Positions 52,401-61,792 of a DNA stretch of 64,000 nt are shown in pieces. The notes under the pieces are model-generated. The model was given only the letters and a program-made list of their open reading frames with translations, had not been told where the DNA came from and did not search any database. The position numbers were made by a program, and so were the translations under genes. Position 1 is the stretch's first letter; each line of letters opens with the position of its first letter. Source of the DNA: Streptomyces justiciae (GTDB lineage Bacteria; Actinomycetota; Actinomycetes; Streptomycetales; Streptomycetaceae); the NCBI RefSeq assembly GCF_015163075.1, contig NZ_JADDXU010000012.1, positions 1-64,000 of the forward strand, read 5' to 3'.

Positions 52401-53999
52401 TCACTCGCTCGGCCGCACGAACACCGTCCGTCCGCCCACCACCGTGCGCAGGCAGACCGGCAGGTCGGCGCCCGGGGAGAGGTCGGGCAGGCCGGGGGTG
52501 CCGGAGCGGGGGTCGGTGGACCAGCGGGCGACGCGGTCGTCCGGGGCCTGGACGATCAGCTCGTCGGTGCTCCAGACCGCGTAGTCGGCCGGCGCGCCCG
52601 GCACCAGGACGCCCGCGTCGTCCCGGCCGATCGCCCGCCAGCCGCCCCGCGTGTGGGCCGTGAACGCGGCGCGGACCGAGACCCGGTGCTCGGGTGTGCG
52701 GTGGAAGGCGGCGGCGCGGACGGTGCCCCAGGGGTCGAGCGGGGTGACCGGGCTGTCGGAGCCGAAGGCGAGGGGCACGCCGGCGCGCAGGAGGGCCGCG
52801 AAGGGGTTCAGGGTGCGGGCCCGCTCGGCGCCCAGGCGCTGGGCGTACATGCCCTCCTCGCCGCCCCACAGCGCGTCGAACGCGGGCTGCACGGAGGCGG
52901 TGAGGCCCAGCTCGGCGAAGGCCTCGATCGTCTCCGGCGTGAGCATCTCGGCGTGCTCGACGCGGTGCCGGGCGGCGCGGACGCGGGCCAGGCCGACCTT
53001 CTCGGCGGCGGCGCGCATGCCCTCGACGACGGCGGCCACGGCGGCGTCGCCGATCGCGTGGAAGCCCGCCTGGAGGCCCGCCTCGGTGCATTCGGCGACG
53101 TGGGCGGCGACGGCGGCCGCGTCCAGGTAGGCGGTGCCGGTGTGCTCGGCGTCCGTGTACGGCCGGTGCAGACAGGCGGTGTGGGAGCCGAGGGCGCCGT
53201 CGACGAACAGGTCCCCGGCGGCGCCGAGCGCGCCCAGCTCGCGCACCTTGTCGACGTTCCGCTCGGCCCAGTAGCCGACGACCCGCGGTCCGGCCTCCTC
53301 GGCGGCGAGCCGCAGCAGCCCGGTGAAGTCGTCCTCGGAGGAGATGTCAGGACCGGCGCACTCGTGCACCGATCCGATGCCGAGGGAGGCGGCGTGGGCG
53401 AGGGCGGTGCGCTGGGCCTCTGCGCGCTGGGCCGGGGTGATGGCGCCGAGGGCGGTGGCGCGTACGGCATGGTGGGCGTCGGCGGTGAGCGGGCCGTCCA
53501 CGTGTCCGAGGGACGTCATGTCGAGCAGGGCCGTCGTCACGACCGCCGAGTGGACGTCGATGCGGGAGAGGTAGAGGGGGCGGCCGCCGGTGGCCGCGTC
53601 GAGCTCCGCGCGCGTGGGCGGGCGTCCGCCGGGCCAGCGGGCGGCGTCCCAGCCGTGGCCGAGCAGGACGCGGTCCTCGGGGCGGGCGGCGGCGAAGTCC
53701 CGTACGAGGGCGAGGGCCGCCTCCGGGGAGGGCGCGTCGGACAGGTCGAGGCCGGTGAGGGCGAGGCCGGTGGCGGTGGTGTGGACGTGGGCGTCGGTGA
53801 ACGCGGGGGTGACCAGGGCGCCGTCGAGGTCGACGACCTCGTCGACGCCGTCGGCGAAGGCATCCGCGGCGCCTTCGGAGCCCACCCAGGCGACCTGGCC
53901 GCGTTCGACGACCATCGCGGTGGCGAAGGGGTCGGCGGGGCTGTGGACCTCTCCTCGGCGGAGCAGGACGGTCTTGGGCGCGGCGGTGGACTCACTCAT
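52401..53999 (-). CDS. amidohydrolase family 3 (YtcJ-like)
   Basis: The 532-residue metal-dependent hydrolase has FTDAHVHTTATGLAL (metal His pair), the HAIGDAAV motif typical of the DAN/YtcJ subgroup, and VEHAEMLTPE. Such enzymes act on amides, N-formyl or cyclic substrates; none can be chosen. ATG at 53999 has a weak site. It is cytoplasmic. A Lrp/AsnC regulator lies upstream on the same strand and may or may not control it. Confidence 0.85.
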   Translation of the reverse strand: MSESTAAPKTVLLRRGEVHSPADPFATAMVVERGQVAWVGSEGAADAFADGVDEVVDLDGALVTPAFTDAHVHTTATGLALTGLDLSDAPSPEAALALVRDFAAARPEDRVLLGHGWDAARWPGGRPPTRAELDAATGGRPLYLSRIDVHSAVVTTALLDMTSLGHVDGPLTADAHHAVRATALGAITPAQRAEAQRTALAHAASLGIGSVHECAGPDISSEDDFTGLLRLAAEEAGPRVVGYWAERNVDKVRELGALGAAGDLFVDGALGSHTACLHRPYTDAEHTGTAYLDAAAVAAHVAECTEAGLQAGFHAIGDAAVAAVVEGMRAAAEKVGLARVRAARHRVEHAEMLTPETIEAFAELGLTASVQPAFDALWGGEEGMYAQRLGAERARTLNPFAALLRAGVPLAFGSDSPVTPLDPWGTVRAAAFHRTPEHRVSVRAAFTAHTRGGWRAIGRDDAGVLVPGAPADYAVWSTDELIVQAPDDRVARWSTDPRSGTPGLPDLSPGADLPVCLRTVVGGRTVFVRPSE

Positions 54000-54045
54000 G
54001 GGGAACAGTCTCGCGCCTGGCGGGGACGGCTCCGCACGCAGGTGG

Positions 54046-54486
54046 TCAGATGCGTGGCGGCCGTGCCTCGTACGGGGTCGACAGCACCACCGTGGTCCGG
54101 GTCGAGACCCCGGCCAGCGACCGCAGTCGCGCCAGCAGCTCCTCCAGTTCGTGCGGGGTGGCCACCCGCACCTTGAGGATGTAGTTCTCGTCGCCCGCGA
54201 CGCTGTGGCAGGCCTCGATCTCGGGCACGCCGGCCAGGCGGTCCGCGATGTCGTCGGGGGCGCTGGGGTCGAACGGCTTCACCGAGATGAAGGCGGTCAT
54301 GGGCAGCCCGACGGCCTCCGGGTCGACGACGGCGGCGTATCCACGGATGACGCCACGCTGCTCCAGCCGGCGCACCCGCTGGTGCACGGCCGACGTGGAC
54401 AGGCCCGTGGCCTTGCCGAGGTCTGTGTAGCTCATCCGCCCGTCCTTGACGAGCAGCTGCACGATCTGACGGTCCAGCTCCTCCAT
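54046..54486 (-). CDS. Lrp/AsnC-family transcriptional regulator
   Basis: The 146-residue regulator has an N-terminal helix-turn-helix (TDLGKATGLSTSAVHQRVRR) and C-terminal RAM (ligand) domain (VPEIEACHSVAGDENYILKV). It is likely to sense an amino acid and assemble as octamer. ATG at 54486 gives MEELDRQIVQLL; longer upstream frame is unsupported. No strong ribosome binding site is seen, so it may be leaderless. Confidence 0.9.
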   Translation of the reverse strand: MEELDRQIVQLLVKDGRMSYTDLGKATGLSTSAVHQRVRRLEQRGVIRGYAAVVDPEAVGLPMTAFISVKPFDPSAPDDIADRLAGVPEIEACHSVAGDENYILKVRVATPHELEELLARLRSLAGVSTRTTVVLSTPYEARPPRI

Positions 54487-54754
54487 GACGCAAGAACTTA
54501 CAGCGCGCGTGATCTCCTCCGATACCTCAGCGGCCCAGGTCATGCCCGGTTCGTGATGTGGCCGAGTGCAGCCTGTGAGCCGACCGAGGGACAAAACGGC
54601 CGCGCCGGGCACCTGCGTGCGGCATGTGACGAACACCACAGCGCCCGAACGGTCTCCGTGATGTTCTCGTGATTACCGCCGAGACCGGGCGGGAAGTGCT
54701 TGCTGTGGTCGAGGCCGCAGCGCCTTCACGGCCCAGCCCGAGGGGGAGAATCCC

Positions 54755-55189
54755 ATGCAGAGTCTTAAGCGCCCTGGTCGTACCGCACCCAAGCGACTCC
54801 AGGCAGTTGCCGAGCCCGAGCCGGAGGGCGTCGAACCCGACGCCCTCGACGACGAACTCGACGCGTACGACACCTTCGAGATGTTCCGAGTGGTCTGCCC
54901 TGACTGCGCGCAGCCCATCGCCCTCCTGGCGGACGAGGAGGTGCTTCCGGAGCACGCGCTGTGCGCCTCGCCCTGGAACCCCTTCGGTCTCACGGTCTGC
55001 GCCGGTACCGGCCGCCGTGCCGCCGAGGCGCGTCCGGCGGACGAGGACGTCAGGCCCCAGGAGCAGGACACCGCGCTGCTGTTGACGCTCCCTCAGGGGC
55101 TCGACTGGCGGACGCAGCCCTTCTCGCACGTCGGCGGACCGGGCTCGCGCCCCATGAGGGTCCCCGCGATGCGGCGCCAGGCCGCCTGA
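54755..55189 (+). CDS. conserved Streptomyces protein with Cys-pair motif
   Basis: The 144-residue acidic protein has no recognised family. The central part VVCPDCAQPIALLADEE with later LCASPWNPFGLTVC makes two Cys pairs that may bind a metal. The C-terminal region (LLLTLPQGLDWRTQPFSH) looks like a conserved segment. ATG follows GAGGGGGAGAAT. It is convergent with the phosphotransferase operon. No function can be given. Confidence 0.8.
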   Translation: MQSLKRPGRTAPKRLQAVAEPEPEGVEPDALDDELDAYDTFEMFRVVCPDCAQPIALLADEEVLPEHALCASPWNPFGLTVCAGTGRRAAEARPADEDVRPQEQDTALLLTLPQGLDWRTQPFSHVGGPGSRPMRVPAMRRQAA

Positions 55190-55211
55190 GCGCGCCCGCA
55201 GAGGCACCCGC

Positions 55212-56306
55212 TCAATCCCAGTAACTGCCCTGCACCATGGCTCGCAGGCTGCCGTGGTGCAGGATCAGTGTGTCCGGGTCGGCCGGGACGACGACCTCCC
55301 CGAAGTGCACCTGCCGGTAGGCGACGCGCAGCATGACGATCGCCTGCCGCAGGGCGGCGTAGAGGGTGTAGAAGTCCATGTCGCGCGGGGTGTGACCGGT
55401 GAGTTCGGCGTAGCGCGCCTCGATGCGGTCGCGGCGCAGGAAGTCCGGCAGTCCGCGCTGGCCGAAGGCTTCGGTCAGGTCCTGGAAGAAGCGGTGCAGG
55501 TAGACGGTCCAGCCGAGGTCGACCTCGCGTGGCGCGAGCGCCGCCATCTCCCAGTCGAGGACGGCGGCGGGAGCGAAGCCGTCGTAGACGACGTTCCCGA
55601 TGCGCGCGTCACCCCAGTTGAGGACGGGTGGGCCCGGTTCGCGCGGCCAGGTCTCCTCCAGCCGATCGAAGGCCGCCTCGATGAGCGGTGAGCGGGCGAC
55701 ACCGTCGACGACCCAGTCGTAGTAGGCCCGTTGGGCGGTGACATGGCGGCGCAGCGCGTCGCCCTCGCCGGGCAGTGACAGGATCTGGGCTTCCTGCAGC
55801 GGGACTTGGTCGTGCAGACGGGCCAACAGCCCTATGGAGGCCTCCACCAGGCACTCCCGCTCCTCGTCGCTCGCCGCGTGCAGCCAGTTGCCCTCGTAGG
55901 TGTACGGCATGACGTCCGGCGGGACGCGGCCCTGCACGCGCTCCATGACGAAGAAGGGCGCACCGAGCGGGCCGGGGTCCTCCTCCAGCCACAGCACCTT
56001 CGGCACGGGCAGGTCGGAGTGCTCCCCCACCACACGCATCGTGCGGTACTGGCGGACCATGTCGTAGACCGGGAAGACGGTGTACGCCGCCGGGTCCGCC
56101 GCGAGCCTCAACGCGCAGGCCCGCAAGGGGGGTTCGGGGTGCTCGATGTCGAAGAGCAGGGTCTCGCTGGACATGCCGTTGGAGGCGGGGACGCTCACGC
56201 CGACGGCCTTCGCGCCGGGCAGCCGGGTGTCGAGCCAGGCGGTCAGGCGGCGGGTGAGATCCTCCGGGTCGCGGGTGGTCGTACGGGGCCGAGGTGCCGT
56301 GGCCAT
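55212..56306 (-). CDS. APH-family phosphotransferase
   Basis: The 364-residue aminoglycoside phosphotransferase/choline kinase-like protein belongs to the group near acyl-CoA dehydrogenase-associated kinases (ACAD10/11-like). The Brenner-type motif is NWGDARIGNVVYDGF, where Trp replaces the usual His, but the catalytic Asp and Asn are present; VLDWEMAAL carries the metal Asp. ATG at 56306 has AAGGGGG at good spacing. A 62-bp gap follows a gene of unknown function; the two probably form an operon. Antibiotic resistance is not implied. Confidence 0.82.
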   Translation of the reverse strand: MATAPRPRTTTRDPEDLTRRLTAWLDTRLPGAKAVGVSVPASNGMSSETLLFDIEHPEPPLRACALRLAADPAAYTVFPVYDMVRQYRTMRVVGEHSDLPVPKVLWLEEDPGPLGAPFFVMERVQGRVPPDVMPYTYEGNWLHAASDEERECLVEASIGLLARLHDQVPLQEAQILSLPGEGDALRRHVTAQRAYYDWVVDGVARSPLIEAAFDRLEETWPREPGPPVLNWGDARIGNVVYDGFAPAAVLDWEMAALAPREVDLGWTVYLHRFFQDLTEAFGQRGLPDFLRRDRIEARYAELTGHTPRDMDFYTLYAALRQAIVMLRVAYRQVHFGEVVVPADPDTLILHHGSLRAMVQGSYWD

Positions 56307-56368
56307 GAGGCAACCCCCTTGTCGGGCGGCGGACGTGGACGTGAGGCGGCAATCCCCGGGCAACTCCC

Positions 56369-57484
56369 CTATCCGGCAACCGAGTCGAAGCCGGTGAAGC
56401 CGCTCGGGTCGTGTCGGCCGAACGAGCCGTGTTCGAAGATGCCGTGGCCCGTCCGGCCGTCGAGGCGGAAGCGGGCGGCGTGGTCGGTGACGCCGTACGC
56501 GGCGAGCGGGTGCGGCTCGGTGAAGTCGTAGGTACGGCGGTCGGTCCAGCCGGGGCCACGCCAGGTGCCGTGCTGCCAGTCGTCGGCGGGCGGGTAGCCG
56601 GCGCCGAGCGCGAGCGGGGAGGAGGTGAGGATCTCGACCTCCAACTCCTGGGGCTTGCGCGGGTCTCCGAGGTGGACGAGCGCGCGTTCGGGGTGGCGGG
56701 TACCGGGACGGTAGGTGATCTCCGCCTGGGGCCAGCCGAGTTGGCGGTCGCGGTGGCCGGGGCGGATGAGGGTGGCGTCGTTCAGGGTGCGATAGCCGTC
56801 GGCGTCCTCCTGGACGATCACCATCAGGAAGCGGTCCCCGAGGTGGACCGGGCACCAGATCCAGTGGAAGCCCTCGGTCGGGTGGTCCTCCGCGAGCCGT
56901 CCGCCCTCCTCGCCGGGAATCGGGCGCACGCCCCAGCTGCGGTCCCGGGTGCCGGCCCAGTGGTCCGGCGTCAGCTGGATCTCCGTACCGCCGATCCGCA
57001 GCACCCCATGACACCGGCCCGCCTGCACGAAGCGCTTGCCCTCCAGGGTGAGCCGGTCCCCGCGCCGCTGCTGGTGGTGCGGTTCCCACAGCGCCGGGAA
57101 GCTCGCCGTCCAGCCGATGTCGAACGACAGCCCGTCCGGGTCGTCCGGGTCCGGATCGCAGGTCAGCCGGAAGTCCTGGAGCGGCCTCAGCACACCGATC
57201 CGCAGCGGGCCGACCGCGAGCCGCATCCGGTCGTCGCCGAGCGCGTCCGAGGCGCGTACCGCGTGCAGGGTGTCGCCGATCCGCAGTGTCGCGTACGCGT
57301 CGGTCACCCCGAGGTTGGGGTACACGCCGAGTCCGACGATCAGCAGCGCCCGCCCCTCACGGTCCAGGACGTGGAAGATGCAGCGGTCGTAGGCGTTCCG
57401 GTCGCCGGTCGCCACGTGCTTCATGGAGAGGGGCACCTGGTGCACCGGGTACTCGTCGAGCGGTACGGGACGGTCGTCGGCCAC
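56369..57484 (-). CDS. conserved protein, possibly lipocalin-like (CrtC/AttH-type)
   Basis: The 371-residue protein has strand-rich sequence and conserved aromatic motifs such as HWAGTRDRSWGVRPI and FHWIWCPVHLGDRF, recalling DUF7064/7065 or hydroxyneurosporene-synthase-like beta-barrel proteins. In Actinobacteria such genes often neighbour APH-like kinases, as here. GTG at 57484 has GGGAGG 7 nt upstream. A longer frame reaching into the repeat array upstream is unlikely. Probably a lipid- or small-hydrophobe-binding or modifying protein. Confidence 0.7.
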   Translation of the reverse strand: MADDRPVPLDEYPVHQVPLSMKHVATGDRNAYDRCIFHVLDREGRALLIVGLGVYPNLGVTDAYATLRIGDTLHAVRASDALGDDRMRLAVGPLRIGVLRPLQDFRLTCDPDPDDPDGLSFDIGWTASFPALWEPHHQQRRGDRLTLEGKRFVQAGRCHGVLRIGGTEIQLTPDHWAGTRDRSWGVRPIPGEEGGRLAEDHPTEGFHWIWCPVHLGDRFLMVIVQEDADGYRTLNDATLIRPGHRDRQLGWPQAEITYRPGTRHPERALVHLGDPRKPQELEVEILTSSPLALGAGYPPADDWQHGTWRGPGWTDRRTYDFTEPHPLAAYGVTDHAARFRLDGRTGHGIFEHGSFGRHDPSGFTGFDSVAG

Positions 57485-57838
57485 GGCAAACCTCCCTGGA
57501 GGCGGCTGGGCTGACGGTACGTCAGATGAGCGGAGGAGGCCAGACGCGGGGCGGCCACGACCTGGTGGAGGAGGCCGGACGTGGGGCAACCCCGACGAGG
57601 AAGGGGGCCGGACGCGGGGCGCGCCCGTGACGGGGCGGAGGAGATCGGACGCGGGGCGACCGCGAAGCCCGGAGGAGGCCAGACGCGGAGCAGCCACGAC
57701 CGGGTAGAGGAGGCCGGACACGAGGCTGCCACGAGAGTGGTGTGGGGACCGGCGGAGGCCGGACGCGGGGACGCCCGCGAACTCACGCTCGATTCCGCCG
57801 ACGGGTGACCTGTCCGACCGCCACCGCGTTGCCCTGGT
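57485..57838. repeat. intergenic region with seven degenerate GC-rich repeats and an operator-like palindrome
   Basis: The core GGCCGGACGCGGGGC recurs seven times (GAC positions 57543, 57578, 57611, 57648, 57682, 57717 and 57762), mostly 33-37 bp apart. Each is followed by variants of CACGAC or CCCGAC. Spacing is not a multiple of three and the sequence is imperfect, so coding origin is unlikely. CTGACG-GTA-CGTCAG (57511-57525) lies 27 bp before the leftward gene. Confidence 0.65.
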
Positions 57839-58081
57839 ATGACCCCCACATATTCAGCGACCGGGCGTCAGCGCCGGGTGTTCGTGCCCCCGCCCGCAGA
57901 ATCGGTTCCGCCGCCGCAGCAGCAGGACCCGCCGATCTACCGCGACCTGATGCGGGTGTGGGCCGACCGGGGCCGGACCCTGCCCGGGCGCCACGACCCG
58001 GAGTGGGTCCGGCTCGCGGCGCCGCAGGTCAGACCGGGCCAGTTCAGCGCGTCTCCGGCCCCGCCAGGTGACGGGCGATGA
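57839..58081 (+). CDS. small conserved hypothetical protein
   Basis: The 80-residue protein has a proline/glutamine-rich N-terminus (FVPPPAESVPPPQQQ) and a helical segment YRDLMRVWADRGRTLPGRHD that looks conserved. ATG at 57839 has no obvious ribosome binding site and may be leaderless. Its 3-prime end overlaps the end of the leftward acyl-CoA dehydrogenase gene by 38 bp. Function unknown; it could be a spurious frame. Confidence 0.5.
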   Translation: MTPTYSATGRQRRVFVPPPAESVPPPQQQDPPIYRDLMRVWADRGRTLPGRHDPEWVRLAAPQVRPGQFSASPAPPGDGR

Positions 58082-59216
58082 CCATCCGCTGGATCTGGTT
58101 GGTGCCCTCGACGATCTGCAGGACCTTGGCCTCGCGCATGTAGCGCTCGACCGGGAAGTCCGCGGTGTAGCCGTACCCGCCGAGCACCTGGACGGCGTCC
58201 GTGGTGACCTTCATCGCGGCGTCGGTGCACAGCAGCTTGGCCATGGCGGCCTGCTTGGCGAACGGCCGGCCCGCGTCCCGCAGCCGCGCCGCCGACAGGT
58301 ACAGGGCACGGCCCGCCTCCACCTGAGTCGCCATGTCGGCGAGCATGAAGCGCAGCCCCTGGAAGTCGGCGATGGGCTTGCCGAACTGCCGCCGCTCAGT
58401 GGCATACGACACCGCCGCGTCCAGCGCCGCCTGGGCCACGCCGATCGCACAGGCCGCGATGCCGAGCCGCCCGGAGTCGAGTGCGGACAGCGCGATCGCG
58501 AAGCCCTGACCCTCGTCGCCGATGCGCCGGTCGTCGCCGACGCGCACGCCGTCGAGGTGGACCTGGGCGGTGGGCGAGCCCTTCATACCCATCTTCTTCT
58601 CCGGCAGGGCCCCGCTGAGGCCGGCCGCGTCACCGGGCACCAGGAAGGCCGTGATCCCGCGGGCGCCCTCCTCGCCGGTACGGGCCATGACGGTGTAGAA
58701 GTCGGCGATGCCGCCGTGCGTGATCCAGGCCTTGGTGCCGGTGATGACCCAGTCGTCGCCGTCCCGGACCGCCCTGGTCCGCAGGGACGCGGCGTCCGAG
58801 CCGGAGGCCGGCTCGGAGAGGCAGTACGCGCCGAGAAGGCCGCCGCCGAGTATCGCGGGCAGGTGTTCGACCTGCTGCTCCTTGGTGCCGTAGGCGGCGA
58901 GGGCGTAGGAGGCGAGGGTGTGCACGCTGACGCCGAGGCCGACGGTGAGCCGGGCCGCGGCGAGCTCTTCGAGGACCTGGAGGTAGACCTCGTACGGCTG
59001 GTCGCCGCCGCCGTACTCGGCGTCGTACGGCAGTCCGAGCAGTCCGGACTCCGAGAGCAGGGTGAAGACCTCGCGCGGGAAGCGTCCCGCGTCCTCCTCC
59101 TCGGCCGCCTTCGGGGCGATCTCTCGCTGCGCGATGTCGCGGACGAGCGAGATCAGGTCCCGAGCCTCGTCCGTGGGCAGTTGACGGTCCACCGGCTGCG
59201 GGGCGCGCTCAGGCAT
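58044..59216 (-). CDS. acyl-CoA dehydrogenase
   Basis: The 390-residue flavoenzyme does alpha,beta-dehydrogenation of an acyl-CoA. It shows LSEPASGSDAASLRTRAVRD (FAD/substrate site), GVQ-like AQAALDAAVSYATERRQFG and the C-terminal VQVLGGYGYTADFPVERYMR with catalytic Glu in QIVEGTNQIQ. Length and motifs fit short/branched-chain ACADs; the S. coelicolor gene at this position is an ACAD of the same family. ATG at 59216 follows GGAGGAG. Chain-length specificity is not decided. Confidence 0.93.
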   Translation of the reverse strand: MPERAPQPVDRQLPTDEARDLISLVRDIAQREIAPKAAEEEDAGRFPREVFTLLSESGLLGLPYDAEYGGGDQPYEVYLQVLEELAAARLTVGLGVSVHTLASYALAAYGTKEQQVEHLPAILGGGLLGAYCLSEPASGSDAASLRTRAVRDGDDWVITGTKAWITHGGIADFYTVMARTGEEGARGITAFLVPGDAAGLSGALPEKKMGMKGSPTAQVHLDGVRVGDDRRIGDEGQGFAIALSALDSGRLGIAACAIGVAQAALDAAVSYATERRQFGKPIADFQGLRFMLADMATQVEAGRALYLSAARLRDAGRPFAKQAAMAKLLCTDAAMKVTTDAVQVLGGYGYTADFPVERYMREAKVLQIVEGTNQIQRMVIARHLAGPETR

Positions 59217-59552
59217 GGCGACGCTCTCCTCCCTGTCGGGCACATCGACGGACGTGCGCCTTGGGTGGGCGACTCCGCCGGGGTCTGGCTGAGGGCTGTG
59301 CCGATGCTCGCACCCCCGGGTCTCGGAAGCTGCTGACCAGCGGCTCTGCGCTGTGAGTATGCCCGATCGGCGGCACCGAGTCACCAGTTAACGACCGCTT
59401 ACTTCAGGAAACCTGGAGCGGGGCTCGAGGAACGCGAAATTGGTCCGAACCATTGACGTACTGGTCTAGTCCTCCTACCGTGACGGACCAACGCCTTACC
59501 GCGTTCATGCCAATCGGCGCATGCTCCCCTCTCCCCCACGAGGAGACACCCG
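59217..59552. promoter_or_regulatory. intergenic region holding the chitinase promoter
   Basis: The 336-bp divergent gap between the acyl-CoA dehydrogenase and chitinase genes has no supported ORF. Its key element is the chitinase promoter with two DasR-like boxes at 59440-59481, described separately. The left half shows nothing clear. Confidence 0.7.
59440..59481 (+). promoter_or_regulatory. chitinase promoter with two DasR-like boxes
   Basis: TTGACG (59453-59458) and TACCGT (59476-59481) with 17-nt spacer form a good vegetative promoter. TTGGTCCGAACCAT (59440-59453) abuts the -35. ACTGGTCTAGTCCTCC (59460-59475) fills the spacer. Both resemble the dre and the direct repeats classically described in Streptomyces chitinase promoters, giving DasR repression and chitin induction. 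Confidence 0.85.
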
Positions 59553-60788
<1,236 letters not shown>

Positions 60789-60839
60789 CGTCAGCGGCAG
60801 GGAACTCGGGGCGGGGGCGCTGAAGCCTCCGCCCTTCGT

Positions 60840-61502
60840 TCAGGCCTCGTCGCGGCGGGCCGGCTCCGGGGCCGGATAGGACGGGTCGAGTTCCTCGATG
60901 GCGCGCATCGCGCCGCCCAGGGTCTTCACCAGGAGTTCGCGCATGATGTCGCGGGGCAGTTCGGGGCGGTCGATCCAGTCGAGGGTGGCGCCCTCGACGC
61001 TGCACACCCAGGCCAGCAGGCCCATGCGGGCCAGCGGGGCGATGTCGGTGCGACCGTAGGCGCCTTCGGCGATGGTCGCGACGATCGCCTCGCGCACCCC
61101 GTCCCGGATGGCGTGCACCTCGGTGTCGAAGCCGACGCCGCCGCTGACCACCGTGCGGTAGGCGGCCTGGTTGTGCTCGGCGTAGCGCAGATAGCTGTCG
61201 ATCGTGCGCTGGACCCGGTCCAGTTGGGGCAGTTGGAGACCGCTCGCCGCGAAGGTGACCAGGTCGGCGACGGAGTCCTGGATGATCGCCAGGTAGTAGC
61301 CGCGCTTGGACTGGAAGTAGTAGTAGATCAGCCCCTTGGCGACATGCGCCTGACGGGCGATGTCGTCCATGGAGAGCGCGTCGTACGACGTGTCGGCGAA
61401 CAACCGCCGCCCGATCGCGATGAGTTCGGCGCGACGTGCGACCGAGCGCTCGGTGCCGCGCGCCCGTGGCCGGGCGGCCGCACGCTGATCACTGATATTC
61501 AA
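60840..61502 (-). CDS. TetR-family transcriptional regulator
   Basis: The 220-residue regulator has the N-terminal TetR helix-turn-helix (SMDDIARQAHVAKGLIYYYF) and a helical ligand domain. It is convergent with the chitinase gene. The only upstream start is TTG at 61502 with AGGG at 6 nt. The target is not determined; the palindromes CTGACG-N3-CGTCAG elsewhere in the window are of a type it could bind, but nothing links them. Confidence 0.85.
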   Translation of the reverse strand: MNISDQRAAARPRARGTERSVARRAELIAIGRRLFADTSYDALSMDDIARQAHVAKGLIYYYFQSKRGYYLAIIQDSVADLVTFAASGLQLPQLDRVQRTIDSYLRYAEHNQAAYRTVVSGGVGFDTEVHAIRDGVREAIVATIAEGAYGRTDIAPLARMGLLAWVCSVEGATLDWIDRPELPRDIMRELLVKTLGGAMRAIEELDPSYPAPEPARRDEA

Positions 61503-61567
61503 TTTCGACCCTGGTCTCGGGCTGGTGGCGGGACACCCGCAGTATGTCAGGTCAAGCAGGAGTCAGG

Positions 61568-61708
61568 TCACAGAAGGCCGAGCTGGGTCACGAGCATCGC
61601 GATCACCACGACGAGCGTCCAGCCCGCGAGGTGTTCGAGGACCTTCGGGCCGTCGTCCTTGGGGCCGCCGGTACGAGCGCGGGCGGCGGTGGCTGTTGAT
61701 GCGGTCAT
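61568..61708 (-). CDS. 46-residue small membrane protein
   Basis: A short frame encodes MTASTATAARARTGGPKDDG followed by PKVLEHLAGW and a single membrane segment TLVVVIAMLVTQLGLL. The basic N-terminus and hydrophobic end give a one-helix tail-anchored-like protein. It lies between the TetR and C39 peptidase genes on the same strand. I recall small membrane proteins of this sort conserved at this location in Streptomyces, but did not check. Confidence 0.65.
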   Translation of the reverse strand: MTASTATAARARTGGPKDDGPKVLEHLAGWTLVVVIAMLVTQLGLL

Positions 61709-61792
61709 TCGTCCACCTTGCCACTGACCACGGCTTTTGCGGCCGAGACCTTGGTCACAGGGCCCCGGCGCGCACCGGGGCCCCGCTCCGCC

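Noticed and set aside
55212..56306. The APH-like gene as aminoglycoside resistance.
   Set aside because: Motif and context match the acyl-CoA/alcohol kinase-like subgroup, not the known resistance enzymes.
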